Origin: Chinchilla lanigera
Taxonomy: Eukaryota > Chordata > Mammalia > Rodentia > Chinchillidae
Assembly: GCF_000276665.1 (NCBI RefSeq)
Contig: NW_004955464.1
Span: forward strand, 10,612,030 to 10,676,029
Direction of reading: 5' to 3'
DNA length: 64,000 nt
The translations under genes were made by a program, and so were the position numbers. The notes beneath the pieces are model-generated. The model made no database searches. It worked only from the letters and a program-made list of their open reading frames with translations, and was not told where the DNA came from. Shown here one piece after another: positions 9,000 through 20,165 of this stretch; positions within the stretch are counted from its first letter, which is position 1; every line of letters starts with the position of its first letter.

Positions 9000-11900
9000 C
9001 CAACTTCCCGTCCTCCAAGAATGACTACTTTGAGTTCTCCAGCATTGTTCAAGCTTCCATGGCAGCGTTTGGCCCTCCCATGGGGCTTCCTATCGGATCC
9101 AAGTGCTCTCCTCAGAATGAAGGGAGCAAGCCCCCTTTCGGACAGCTGGGCACCACCGGAGGACCTCAGTCCGTGCTGAGCCCTCTTCTCCCCAGGAGTC
9201 ACCCAGAGTGAGAGCCTCAGTCAGGATTGAATTAGCTCAGCCTGGCCTCTGCTGCAGCATGTAAGTCCAGAACCTGGACTGGAAAGCACACTTCCTCTGG
9301 TCCCAGCTGTGCTTCTGCTACCCTTCACTCCTAGCACAGCTCCCACACAGAGCCCTGTGGCTGGGGGTGTCTGTCATATGGTGTGGAAGTTCCTCTGCTG
9401 ACCCTTGGGCACGTGTACACTCAAGATTCCTTCTGGACATAAAGGCTGTTTGCAGAACCCGTTTCCTGGCAGGTCAAGCTCTTATCTGTCCCTCTCTATG
9501 ACCTGGTTGATTTGGGTTTTAACATCCGAACTCAGTGGGGAAACAGACTGAAGCAGGAGTGCAGGATGGTTTGGCCACTTCCAGAGAAGGCAAGAGGAGG
9601 GGGAGGCCCTACAGCCAGACATAAAGAGACCATAAAATCTTCTAGCCTCAAATCAGAAGTTCACAGCAAGGAGGCTTCCAGGCTTAGAGACTCTCCATCC
9701 ATAAGCCTAAACCCTGAGGCTCAAGGAATCCAAGAGTGGTGAAATCTTAGAACATTGGGCTCAAAGACATTTTTGGACTGGAAGGATCTTCACGTCATGA
9801 AATCCTAGCTTCTAATTTTCAGCTCATAGACACAGACTTCTAAAATCTTGGAGTTGGAAGGGGCCAATTCTCAAGAATTCCAAGAAGCCCCATCTGCAAG
9901 CATGTTGTCTGATCTCCTTCCCCCAACTCGCTCTGCAATCCCTGGCCAGAGAGAAAAAGCTGTACCGGCAGCAAAGCACTTTCTGATGGAGATAAAAATG
10001 GGAGCGTGCCTTTGTTAATAGTTCCCATTTGGACATCTCTCAAAGCCAGGAAGAGGTCGCATGGTATAGCAGCTTTCCTAGGGAGGAAACAAGAATGCTG
10101 GCGAGCGCCGCAGCCTGCCAGCGGACTGCTGACGTTCTTTTCCCCTTGAGTTTGCTTCTAAATATTATCCACTTCACTCCCTTTTATCTCCCACCACTGG
10201 CTCTCTGTCCACCCACTTAATCCACAGACAGCTAGTGGCCCAGTCTGCAGTTCTGTGTAGCGGCTGCCAAGCTGTCTCGCTGGGCCCCTCCTCAAGGATC
10301 CAAGGGCTTTTAAATCTGTGCAGTATATCCGCTGCGACACGGAACTGTTGCCCCAAGCTTGGAAATGCCATTGCTTGGGATAGGCCCCCTCCCTCTCCAG
10401 GAATTTCCTTCTTTTCTCTTTCTACTTTTGAATCCTGAGATTTTCAGAGCTGAGCTCAAAGTTGTACCTCCTCCAGGAAGGCTTCCTGGGATGCTCCCGC
10501 TTCTCATCTGCTCAGAAGGGCTTGTCTGGAGCTTTCCTTAGTGACCCAGCCACACGCGTTTTTTCTCTTCTATGGGTTTCTTTGTGGCATTTTATGACAT
10601 CCTTTCAGCAGTTATATATTGTACTTTATTATTACTACTTTGGCAGTCTTTGATCCTAACCTAGCTCCACCTGTGTTCACAACTGACTCCTAAATTGGGC
10701 TGAATGTGCTCTACCTCTGAAGCTGGGGCTTTGTAGTGAGTTCCCTGGTTGGGGTGTTGGCAGCTGTGGATGCTAAAGAGGAAAGATCTCATGGCCTACG
10801 AGTCACAGAAACCCCTCCAACTTCCCACCTGAGACAAGTTCAGTCCTTCAGTGCTGTCTCCAGCACATTTGGTCAGGGCTTTGGAGCATTCATGAGACTC
10901 CGTTGGATTTGTCACTCTCTGCCCTGGAATATGTTGTTGTTTTCTCTTGTTTATCTATCTGTCACTTGTGAATAAAGGCCCCCTTTTTGCCTCCTCTTCA
11001 CTACCTGAAACCCACAAACCTGCCAAGGCTCACTCTGTTTTATCTCTTGCTTACTTGGACTATCAGACAACTTTCCCGATACTGGACAAAACACCCAACA
11101 CCTGCAACTTAAAGGAAGAGAGGCTTATTTGGCTCAGTTTCATAGAATTTAGCACGTGACCAGCTTGTTTCAAGGTAGAAACATCATGGAGCCAAAGCTC
11201 CTTAGTACCTGGTGGCCAGGAAGCAGAGGAGGGGAAAAGTGCCAGAGAGCAAGCAGGGGCGTGATACAGACCCCAGGTCGTGCCTGCAGGGCCCACCGGG
11301 GAGTGTGGCTTCCCAGCCCCTGGGGGGCTCCCAAGGCAATCAGGATGAGCTTGCCTGTCACACTTGGTTGGGGGGCTTCTGTGATACTGAGCTATACAGC
11401 TTCTCTCTCCCTTGCTCCCTCACATGCAACCCTTGGTCGGACCTCCATGAGTTCCTTTATGCTGTTTCCACTACCTAAGAGCCCTCTTTCAGGTTTTATC
11501 AGCTGTCTAACTCCTCCTCTGCATTTCTAAGGAGCCCCAATGGGCTGTTCTTGTTAAAAACCTTGGCTCCTTAAGCAAATGCCATTTTACAGTAAGAATT
11601 TTATCCGAGGTCACCAGATCAAATTCTCCCCTATGGGTGCAGCAATGTGGTTAGCGCATAGCACCGTGTCTTGCAAGGATGGGCGAGTTGTACTCAGACC
11701 ATACTGATGATTGCCTGGCTACCCACCAGAAGAGCCCGAAGGTCGTCAGACTAGGCTCATAAAAATCAGGATTCCTGGGCTCTGAGGAATAGTCCAGGAC
11801 CTTGGGACACGTGGTTGCTGCTGCCTTTGCACCTGCTATTGGGTTCTGTGTCCTTCCCTGACTGACCCAGGCGAAATGACTTCTTGAGGGAAACTGTCAG

Positions 11901-12250
11901 CCTCATCTCAGCACTTGGTCATCATCCACTCAGCTGCCTTATCACCTCTCCTTCCTGGGATTCTCCCTTTTCATTCCATTTGGGTCAAGAAGGGCAAGAG
12001 GGAGCAGTAAAGTTTACTTTTTATTTGTTCTGACCTGTGATCCTGTACTCACTGCACAAAGCTCCCTCTGTACTTTGTTTATTCAGAGCAACATCCTGGT
12101 TTCATTCTACCTTTAAAACACCGACAACAAAAAATCAGTCTTTAAACCCACGTACCAACGTGTAGATCCCGATTCCCCTGTACAGCAAAGCTGCCAAGCA
12201 GTGGCCTACAATGGCCCAGTGTCTCTTCAGTGCGGAGTCAAACACACATA
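9000..12250. other. Intron sequence with little recognisable content
   Basis: Mostly unclassified sequence. 9740-9870 has the look of an old MIR-like repeat ('cttggagttggaaggggcc'). 11080-11190 ('gaggcttatttggctcagtttcatagaattta') resembles the 5' part of a rodent LTR-type repeat but could not be assigned. No gene is supported. Confidence 0.35.
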
Positions 12251-12254
12251 TCAG

Positions 12255-12400
12255 GAGTATAAATAACCTTGGATGAGTTACATAACTTGTCTGTGCCTCA
12301 GTTTCCTCGTCTGTCAACCTCATGGAATTGCTGTGAGGACTGCATAGTGTAAACGCAGTGCAGACACACAGGTACTCAGTAGTAGATACTACCTCATCGT
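12255..12400 (+). repeat. MIR element, plus orientation
   Basis: ctgtgcctcagtttcctcgt followed by 'catggaattgctgtgaggactgcatagtgtaaa' and 'caggtactcagtagtag'; well preserved. Confidence 0.85.
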
Positions 12401-12559
12401 AATTTTTTTTTTCATTTTTAAATTGCTATCATTATACTGCCTTAGGGTTTTTTTTTATTTTAAAGAGATTTTTAAAAAGAACAATATGTTTTTAGTTCCT
12501 GCTGAGTGCCAGGCGTGAGCTATGCACCACAGATAATAAAGTGAGCACCCCCCTACTCC

Positions 12560-13190
12560 CACCTGCTTCCTTTCTCAACAGCAAGGGGACAGAGCGGCCT
12601 TGCCCCACATCGCACCAGGCGGAAGGAGGGGGCACCTAAGGCTCAGATGTGCTCGTGCTACACTCAGACCCCTTGCTCCCCCAGCCTCGGGAAGGTGCCC
12701 AGGGCTTCCTGGAGGCCAGGACAAGTTAGGCAAAGGGGGAGGGATTCTAGGCACTGAAGACTGGGGGTGCCCACCAGGGAGGAAGACCCTTGAGCTGGGG
12801 GCCCCAAGCAAATCCGCTTGGTTTCTTGCTGCCTGGCTGTGGCTAGAGATCAGACTGAGTGATGCAGCCTGCCGTGTGTCTGCCCAGGTCCGCCTCAGCA
12901 CGGCTGCAGCGCGCACGGCAGTGTCCACCTCATCATGTATCCGGGGCCTTGAGGCCCTTAGAGGCCACGGAGACAGTGCCTGTCTTCCGAGAGCCGCGGG
13001 TGGCTCCACCGCCCCTGGGCCAAGCCCAAGACCCCGGCAGGGCCCGCTAGACACTTCTGGCGAGCTGCAGCTGAGGTCCCTGGGAGAGATAGCCACAGAG
13101 ACCAGCCCTGTCCCGGGAAGCCACTGAGGGAAGATAAAGGCCAGGCCTCTACCCCACCCCACACCGCTACCCCACTCCAACCCCCACCCT
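12560..13190. other. GC-rich stretch, no gene supported
   Basis: GC-rich with scattered CpGs and long open frames on both strands (up to about 200 codons), which is what high GC content gives by chance. The peptides are low in complexity and do not resemble a known family. It could be a small GC-rich regulatory region inside the intron. Confidence 0.4.
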
Positions 13191-13196
13191 CTTTGT

Positions 13197-13262
13197 CCTA
13201 TCCGGTTTAAAGGATTTACCTCCTTCCTCGCTATTAGGGCTATTTTAAGTTTACCGGATAGG
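13197..13262. repeat. Perfect 10-bp inverted repeat with 46-base spacer
   Basis: CCTATCCGGT at 13197-13206 is the exact reverse complement of ACCGGATAGG at 13253-13262. Each arm contains a CpG and a GGAT core of the ETS type. The spacer is AT-richer and holds no repeat I recognise. Confidence 0.9.
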
Positions 13263-13487
13263 ATAGCGTTATCTCCTGTGGACTTAATGAGCCCGGGAGG
13301 CCCCTTAGTAATTTAAGCCTTGGGTCCCATTTGAAAGCCCCCTTTTAGAAAAAGACAGGGGAAGAAAGCCTTTTGGAAATCTTTTGCTCATCCTGTAGCT
13401 TTAGTTCACAGGGTTTCCCTTTCCGGAGTCACTTGACCTTGAGTTTGACAGGAGACAAAAGGCTCCTTGGCAATGATAATTCCGTCC

Positions 13488-13495
13488 ATTTGCAT
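13488..13495 (+). promoter_or_regulatory. POU octamer motif
   Basis: ATTTGCAT, an exact octamer, lies about 225 bases after the inverted repeat and overlaps an E-box-like CATCTG (13493-13498). Function is inferred only. Confidence 0.3.
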
Positions 13496-13589
13496 CTGGT
13501 TGCAATCTCCAGAGTCCTTTACTTGAGCTACCTAAAGAAGGGCACTACACTGGTTTCTTGGTCCTTCCTTCTTACTCTTTTTCTTGTGT

Positions 13590-13608
13590 ATTATTATTAT
13601 TATTATTT
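13590..13608. repeat. (ATT)n short tandem repeat
   Basis: About six ATT units. Confidence 0.9.
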
Positions 13609-14011
13609 GCCAGTGTGGTCACTGATCTCAGAAAGGGGTCTGGGTGTGTCTGGTAACTCAGAATGCCTGGTGTTCAATTCTGGTGGCCTCTCATACCTCC
13701 GGGTGAGTGCCCACGACGTCCACTAATCAGGGACAGTTTTGAGCACCTGACTCCATAATGGGGCTGATACAGCTGGAGGAGCTGTGGGTTGGTCATGGGT
13801 TGGTAAACTGAAGTGCTTTGGAACCTCAGTGGTAGCGGTGCTTTGTCAGGCATGATCTTGACTGGGATGTATAGTTGTCCCGTCACCACAGTGTCCCCAT
13901 GCAGAGCTGCTGGTAGTCATGCACGTGGTTTTATGTTCTGCTTGCATCAGGATAGTTTTCCCAGGACGGTGAAGAGAAAGAAAAGCAGCTCTTATTTTTG
14001 TTTTTGTTTTG

Positions 14012-14200
14012 CAGTAGCTGGGATTGAACCCAGGGCTTTTACACTGAGCTACTACCCCAGCCCTTTACAGTATCATTATTATTATTTCTTTTATCTTGAG
14101 ACAGGGTCTTGCTAAATTACCTAGGCTGGGCTTAAATTTGGATCCTCCTGCCGCATCATCCCAGAGTGCTGGGACTACAGGCAGGCGCCATTGTGCTTGG
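14012..14200 (-). mobile_element. B1-dID composite SINE, minus orientation
   Basis: Read on the minus strand, a B1-like monomer (14094-14200, ending at 'cttgagacagggtctt' on +) is followed by an AT-rich linker and an ID-like unit (14012-14066). The ID part keeps the A-box region (tagctcagtg) and B-box region (gggttcaatccca) but lacks the roughly 25 bases between them, the deleted ID form (dID). The same arrangement recurs at 16985-17163, so it is a SINE family, not two chance insertions. Confidence 0.75.
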
Positions 14201-14364
14201 TGCGAAGCAGACTTTTGATAGCACATTCTGAGAGGAAGGAGATTGTTAAGCGGAGATGCCAAAATGGGAAAATGTAGAGGATAAGGGAAAAAACAGAGGC
14301 TTTTGCTTCTTCCTGTGTTGGCTTTATTCCTTTCCTCTCCAACCCTCAAGACAGCCATTGTTAT

Positions 14365-14510
14365 TTAATGCCTATTATGTGCCAGGCTTTGGATTTATTA
14401 CAATAAATTCCTAAAACACCCTAAAAGGTAAGTATTATCTTCCCCATTTTAGGAACATCAAGGGTACATACTTTGTGTACAGTGATGGAGCTGGGATTTC
14501 TGCTTAGATT
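14365..14510 (-). repeat. MIR relic, minus orientation
   Basis: 'ctattatgtgccaggctttgga', tatcttccccattttaggaa and 'gtgatggagctgggatttctgc' are in minus-strand MIR order. Confidence 0.65.
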
Positions 14511-14524
14511 TTTTTGATGCCTTA

Positions 14525-14725
14525 GGTAAGAAACTGCTGGAGTTGGAATTCTAGCTCCCCCTGCTTTGACTGAATGGCTAAGATCTCTTTCCACATCTGA
14601 AAACAGTGGGGCTCACAATTGCATTTACTCTGAGGGTGTTGTGAGGCCTAAATGAGATGATGCCTATAAGCCACGTAGCCGAATGTGGGCACACTGTAAG
14701 AGGTAATGAATGTTAACTGTGGTGG
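14525..14725 (+). repeat. MIR relic, plus orientation
   Basis: gttgtgaggcctaaatgaga preceded by 'atctctttccacatctgaaaacagtggggc' and followed by 'gggcacactgtaagaggtaatgaatgttaa'. Confidence 0.65.
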
Positions 14726-15439
14726 TTTAAGTGGCGGTCACTTTAATTATTATTATTGGCCCACTTGCACGCTGTCTGTGTGTTGAGGTGAAGCCCATCC
14801 CATACAAAATATGGTTCTCCGTCTCTCAGTCTCCCGCATCAGGCACCATCCAGAGCAGAGGTGGGCGGTGGCTTGGCCCAGTGAGAACCGTGTGGTCTGG
14901 CCACCCAGAGCATGGCTGCTTGTTCCTGACCATCCTTGGTATGTAACGTCTGACCGTGTTCATTCTGGCTGGGCTTGCCGTGGTCTCCTGCTCCTCCCTG
15001 GGAGTGAGGACACACTGAAAGGAGGGATGGAAGAGTTGAGGCTGGAGACCCCAGTTTGAAGCCCAGGTGTGTCCTGGGTTAGATCCTTCCCTGCTTTCTC
15101 CCACTACTCAGACAGGTGAAGGTAAATAGCAGTCACTCAGTGTTCCTGGAAGAACCCAGCAGGATAAAGCCCAGGGAGGACTGTATTAGCCAGTGCTGTA
15201 TGTTCATGTACTTTTCCTCTCCTTCTCCCAGAGAGCAATACCCTGTCAGTGTTCAGAAAAGCGAGTTAGTTATTATTAAAATGCTCATCTGTTCACTTAT
15301 TCTCTCGTTCATTTGACAGGCTGTGCTGGGAACAGCACGGTGTCAGGCTTGACTCCAGGTCTGGGGCATTTAGAGCTGAATCCGTGGAGCTGGCAGGGCA
15401 AGGAGGGGTTGAAAGACCAGAGAGAGAGGCGCCTCATAG

Positions 15440-15645
15440 CGTGCCAATGATGAGATGATTCTGAGTACTTTATTTGCTCTGCCCATTTTATCCTCAAAGC
15501 AACTCTCGGTAGACTCAGCTCCATTTCACAGATGAGGAAACTGTGGTCTGGAGGTGTAATTCACTTACGTAGAGTTACACAGCCAGTGAGCAGAGGATCT
15601 GGAGTTTGTAGCAAGCAAGTCTGGCTGCAGAGCCTGTGCTCCCAG
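15440..15645 (-). repeat. MIR element, minus orientation
   Basis: atttcacagatgaggaaact, 'gtagagttacacagccagtgagcagaggatctggag' and 'ctgcagagcctgtgctc' give a clear minus-strand MIR. Confidence 0.85.
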
Positions 15646-16180
15646 CCCCTCTGCATCTAATGAAAAGAAGGTGTGGCCTGGAGCAGGGAGCTAGAGGCCG
15701 ACAACAAGGGAGCAGCCCTTCTGAGGCTGGAAGCATGGAAGGTAAACGGTGGGCAGGGAGTGAGATGAGGGGATGCAAGGAGAGCAGCTGTGGTGGGGCT
15801 GAGAGCAGAGCTGACCCTGGCAGGTGAAGCAAGGGCCAGAAGGGCGAGGGCCCCATGTCCATGATGGCTGCAGATTCCTAACAGCACCAGTATGGGTACA
15901 GGAGTGGGGAAATGGGAAGAGGGCTACCCTCGCCCTGAGTAATTTCTATTAAATTTGCCACAGTAGCCGGACACAGTGCCACTTCCCACCTGTCGTGAAC
16001 TTGACAGGGTCACTGTTGAGTACCATCCTTGTGGCAGCTGGGGCTTTGCTAGGACCGTGGTCATCTGGAGGTCCTGTGGTGCAAACCAGGATGAGCCGCT
16101 GCCCTTGCCTTCTATGAGTTCTCTTGGGGCTGCTGCTGGTGTAATCTATACAGCAGCCTCCCCTTCAGAGGCCCTGGCTT

Positions 16181-16285
16181 AGGGGCTGGGGATTTAGCTC
16201 AGCGGCAAAAGCGCCTGCCTGGCAAGCGCAAGGTCATGAGTTCGGTTCCCGGTACCGGAGAAAAACCAAAAAAAAATGAAGATAC
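16181..16285 (+). mobile_element. ID-family SINE with intact target-site duplications
   Basis: A full-length ID-type (tRNA-Ala-derived) element. The A-box-like segment TAGCTCAGCGG is at 16195-16205 and the B-box-like segment AGTTCGGTTCC at 16239-16249, followed by GGTACCGGAGAAAAACC and an A-rich tail. It is flanked by identical 15-bp target-site duplications CAGAGGCCCTGGCTT (16166-16180 and 16286-16300), so it is a recent L1-mediated insertion. The 3' end of the unit differs from the mouse/rat ID consensus I remember, consistent with a lineage-specific subfamily. It is not a tRNA gene: it lacks a proper 3' acceptor stem and has a SINE tail. Confidence 0.93.
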
Positions 16286-16521
16286 CAGAGGCCCTGGCTT
16301 GGCGTTGTGCTAGTAATACCTGAGCTCAGTACTGAAGAAGCAGCGGTGCTCCCCGGGTTCAGGAGGAACAGTAGGTATGAGGCAGGGAGCTGGTGGTGAT
16401 TTGGGTCAGGAATGAGAAAACAGCATTACTCACTGAAGAAGAGCTCTGGTGGGAGTCATGGGGGACGTAGGGAGCTGGCTGTAGAGACAGAAGACCTCAT
16501 CATGGAGCGCCTGTAACCATG

Positions 16522-16860
16522 TTAAGAAATATGGGTTGATCCTGGGTGCCTCTTGGGGCAGGGGCCACCTATCCCCATCCCTGGTTTCTGCGGTTCGGAA
16601 TTTCTTATGGTTAATAATTGGCCCACCGGCTCGGTCATCTGTTGATCAAACTGGCACACCTCATTCAAGCTTTTCTGGATATTCTTAAGCCTTTTGGCTT
16701 CAGAAGGCAGCTGCCCTGTGAGAGACTTTTTCTTCATCCATCAGATGTAGGATGCACCCACTTCTGGCACAAGGGAGAAGGGTTCCCGCTTCTGGAACAG
16801 GAACTCAGGGGGCTGTTTGCTTTTAGAAATTTGATGGTGAAGTGGGCTGGTAACTGAGTG
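16522..16860 (-). pseudogene. Possible decayed retrocopy or exon fragment, unidentified
   Basis: On the minus strand a protein-like frame runs from about 16850 to 16522, broken by one TGA at about 16741. The part after the stop starts at an ATG (16737) and reads MKKKSLTGQLPSEAKRLKNI, then a helical, charged stretch to about residue 52. Before the stop the same frame reads PPEFLFQKREPFSLVPEVG. Composition looks like real protein rather than chance. I do not recognise the parent gene, and no poly(A) tail or duplication was seen. Confidence 0.3.
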
Positions 16861-16984
16861 CTCCCAGCTTATATACTATAGAGCCCTTTGGGAGGGAGCC
16901 TGAGATCATGACCACCATTTCTGCATTTTATATTTCATGGGGGTTTTTTGTTTGGTTGATTGGTTTGGGCTTGGGGTTCCCCCT

Positions 16985-17163
16985 GCCCCCAGTACTGAGG
17001 TCTGAACTCAGAGCCTTTGCACCGAGCTACAGCCCTGGCCCTTTTCATTTATTTATTTATTATCTTGAGACAGGGTTCCACTGAGTTGCTAAGTTGCCCA
17101 GGCTGGGCTTGATCCTCGTGCCTTAGCCTCCCTGGGGTTATAGGTATGCACCACTAAGCCTGC
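16985..17163 (-). mobile_element. B1-dID composite SINE, minus orientation, second copy
   Basis: Same layout as the copy at 14012: B1-like monomer at 17063-17163 (plus-strand 'cttgagacagggttccactgagttgctaag') and a deleted ID unit at 16985-17041 ('tctgaactcagagcctttgcaccgagctacagcc') joined by an ATTT-rich linker. The two copies are clearly diverged, so the family is old. Confidence 0.75.
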
Positions 17164-18242
17164 TCAGTGACCTATTTGATGGCAGATTTGGGGAATTCCA
17201 CCTGTTCACAGTGGGAATGGACAGAAGGAGGTGGCTCCTGAATATTCCCTGAGCAAACGTGGGAGCTGGGAGGGTTTGCAGTCCATAAATACAGCACTGG
17301 GTTGGGAGTCCGGCAGCATGTACCAGGGCAGGCCGTTCCCTCACTGAGCCCCTTCATGGTGTGAGATTGTTTGGTAAACCAGAAACCGCATTCCTGCTGC
17401 TGCAAAGCCACTTTTTAAGCTGCCTCCAACCTCATTGGAAAACGGAATTTTATATTTATTGTCTGTTATGTGTTTATGTTCTGTCTCCCCCGTTAGACTG
17501 AAGTTCTTTGAGGACAGGAACTTCGTCTAACGACTCTGTGTTCCCCCAGGGCCCAAGCTCCAAGTATACTTTCATGAATTCTCTGCACAGCAGAGTAAAA
17601 TTATCAGCCACATCTATGTATCACCTGCTGAGAATACGGATGGAAAACAGAGAGGCCCCCAGTTGTACCCACAAGTCCAGATGTTTGGTTCAAGCATCTC
17701 AGCAGCCACCTGCTTGTTCTACTGTAGTATCCAGGTGTTTTGGCTTCAAGTGGCTTTGGCCACTGAAAACCTTCTCACCCACTCTGACCTTTTCCTGTTG
17801 GCCCATGACCCATCATATCCCACTGATCTTTGTCCCCATGTGGCCATAAGGCTTCAACTGGGCCACCCCATGGGTAGGAGCTGCTTCTCCTTGGATTGGA
17901 AGGACCTTCTCAGCCTCCCCTTCCTCATGCTTCTGTATTTTTTCCAGGGCATAGATCAGAGCTTCTGTTTGCTGGTCATTCCGTGATCCTCACACAATAT
18001 AAATGAAAGCTGCTAAAACCAATAAATTCAAACCATGTGTGGGACGTGGGGAGGGCCTGGGACGTCAGAGGTCCACAGTGTGAAGTGGCGTCAGTTCTGA
18101 CGGCACCCGAGCTGATTTGTATATGAGAAAAGTAAATATCCAAAGCCATAAACAGCCCTGGGTCTCCCATCCTTGCTGGATTCAGAGGCATTTAATAGAA
18201 ATACTCTCCATTTCTTATAAACATAGCAATCTGTCTCTCCAC

Positions 18243-18244
<2 letters not shown>

Positions 18245-18281
<37 letters not shown>

Positions 18282-18299
18282 CCTCTCTCCCTCCCTCCT
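18245..18299. repeat. (CT)n microsatellite
   Basis: About 15 CT units, then mixed CTCC/CCCT; polypurine-polypyrimidine tract. Confidence 0.95.
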
Positions 18300-18487
18300 T
18301 GTGCTGATCTAAATCCTGCATTTTCATCTCCAGGAAAACCAGCCAGTCATCCTAGATGAAGACTGCAGACAGTCTGGGCTATCAGACTGGGCTCTTTGTT
18401 TCTGGCTTTGGCAGTTGGTCTAGCAATTTTGCTTTGCAAAAGGCTATCTCTACATTTCTTCTGGGCCTTAGAGCAGTCCCTGATAGT

Positions 18488-18840
18488 TGTCTTAGTCTGT
18501 TTCCGCTGCTGTAACAAAATATTGTAGACAAGGTAACTTAAAAACAGCAGAAATTTGTCTTTTACAAGTCTGGAAGCTGGGAGGTCCAAAATAAACGTAT
18601 AAGCAGACTCAGTGGCTGGTGAGGACTGGCTTTTTTGGTTCATAGATGGCACCTTTCACTGTATGTTCACATGATAGAAAGGCAGAATTCTGGTCCCCTT
18701 GTAAAAGGACTAACCCCATTCCTGAGAACTCTGTTCTCATGGTCTTACCTCTTAAAAGCCTTACCTCTTAATACCATCCCCTTGGAGATTAGATTTCAAC
18801 ATAAGGATTTTAGGAGGACACAAACATTCAGGTGACAGCA
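18488..18840 (-). mobile_element. ERVL-MaLR solo LTR (MSTA/MSTB-like), minus orientation, essentially complete, non-coding
   Basis: 353 bases running from TGTCTTAGTCTG to GGTGACAGCA, with the TG...CA ends of an LTR. The order of landmarks (gctgctgtaacaaaatattg, aagtctggaagctgggaggt, ggttcatagatggcacc, tgttcacatgatag, ttggagattagatttcaaca, ggacacaaacattca) follows the reverse complement of MST LTRs. There is no internal retroviral region. A clear 5-bp flanking duplication was not visible. Confidence 0.88.
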
Positions 18841-19626
18841 GTAAATAGGATAGGGCAGCCATTCCTACCCTTGTACCAACAAGGAACATGAAACCCAAGC
18901 GTATCAGTTGGCTTGTCCAAGATTGCAAATGAAGTCAGGGCTGAACTTGGACATCTCCCTTCCTTTCTCTTTTAGATGCCTCTAATTTTCTTTTTCCCAT
19001 GAATGACACTGCTATTTTACCTAATGCAGAATCCCAGAAGCATCCTATGAATTCCTGCCTAATTTCTTTGTCCTTCAGATATCTCCTGGAGATTGCCCTT
19101 CCTCTTGAGCCCTGATTTCTTTTTTGATTTTTTTTTTTCATCCATGCCATTCTTTTCTTTGGGAAAGAGCCCCAGAATAAGGGCTTGACAGTCATGGGTT
19201 TGGAGTTTGGTTTCCCTGCCCGCCAGCTGTGGGACTCCCAACAACTTCCTTCCCTGAGTTTTCACATAGATAAATAGGGAGAGGAATCTCTATCTTCTTG
19301 GATGTTTGTGTGGGTAAATGGAGCTTGAGCATACGGGATGACTGGTGGTTTGCTTTACCTCCCTTTTTCTTTAGCTCTAGACTGTTAACATGCACATTAA
19401 AAATGAATTAGCCCCTAAAATTGCGTAGAACTGAAAATAGGAAATACCCCATGCACACATACATATAACTAAATGCGTGTAAAACTGCAACCTGAATCAC
19501 ATCAGTGAATTTAATCAATGCCAGTTTCCTGGTTTTGATACTGTACTATAGTTGTGTAAGAAGATACCACTGGAGGAAAGTTTATGACTTCTTATAACTC
19601 CGTGTGAATGTATAAGCTTCTCAAAA

Positions 19627-19814
19627 TAAATTTTCTTTTCTTTTTTCTTTTCTTTTGTTTTTTGAGACAAGGTCTCACTTTGTAGTTCAGGCTAATCCTG
19701 AACTCACTGTGTAGCCTAGGCTGTCCTCGAACTCTGAGTGATCTTCCTACCTCAGCCTCCCAAGTGTTGGGATTTCAGGTACATGCCACCATACCAAGCT
19801 TAAAGTAAATTTTC
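19627..19814 (-). mobile_element. B1 SINE with internal duplication, minus orientation, with target-site duplication
   Basis: A T/C-rich tail (19631-19662) is followed by ttgagacaaggtctcacttt and a B1 body ending near 19800. The segment 'tagttcaggctaatcctgaactcactgtgtagcctaggctgtcctcgaactc' contains the typical B1 internal tandem duplication. Flanks aaaataaattttc (19623-19635) and aaagtaaattttc (19802-19814) match at 12 of 13 positions, a target-site duplication. Confidence 0.88.
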
Positions 19815-20054
19815 AATTAAAAGAAATGAATTAACCTTTCCAACACCCTCACTCAGCCATTCCTTCATGCTTGTGTACCTGCCACATGCCAGGTATTATG
19901 TCAGTGAACACACACAAAAATCCCCTCCCCTTTACAGGTACCCAAAGGTGGTTTTCCCTAGCAATTTTGAAGTTAGACTTATCACCCTTCCCTGTCTTTA
20001 TCTTCCACAGTACCTGCCAACAGTTGGCATTCCATGTATTTTTCGTAATGTTCT

Positions 20055-20165
20055 TCACCCATCACTAGAATATCAGTTCCATGAAGGTAGTGATCTCTGT
20101 GTTGTCTGTATCTGTAGCCCTTAAGACATAGTAGGTAATCGGTCAGTGTTTGTTGAATGACTGAG
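20055..20165 (+). repeat. L2 3' end, plus orientation
   Basis: 'tagaatatcagttccatgaaggtagtgatctctgtg' then 'gtcagtgtttgttgaatgactga' is the typical L2 terminal segment. Confidence 0.75.

Noticed and set aside
12575..13180. Overlapping frames of 175-201 codons on both strands
   Set aside because: Pro/Ser/Gly/Arg-rich, no domain-like features, no splice context; chance in GC-rich DNA.
16181..16260. tRNA-Ala gene
   Set aside because: It has A and B boxes, but the A-rich tail, target-site duplications and lack of a closing acceptor stem make it an ID SINE.
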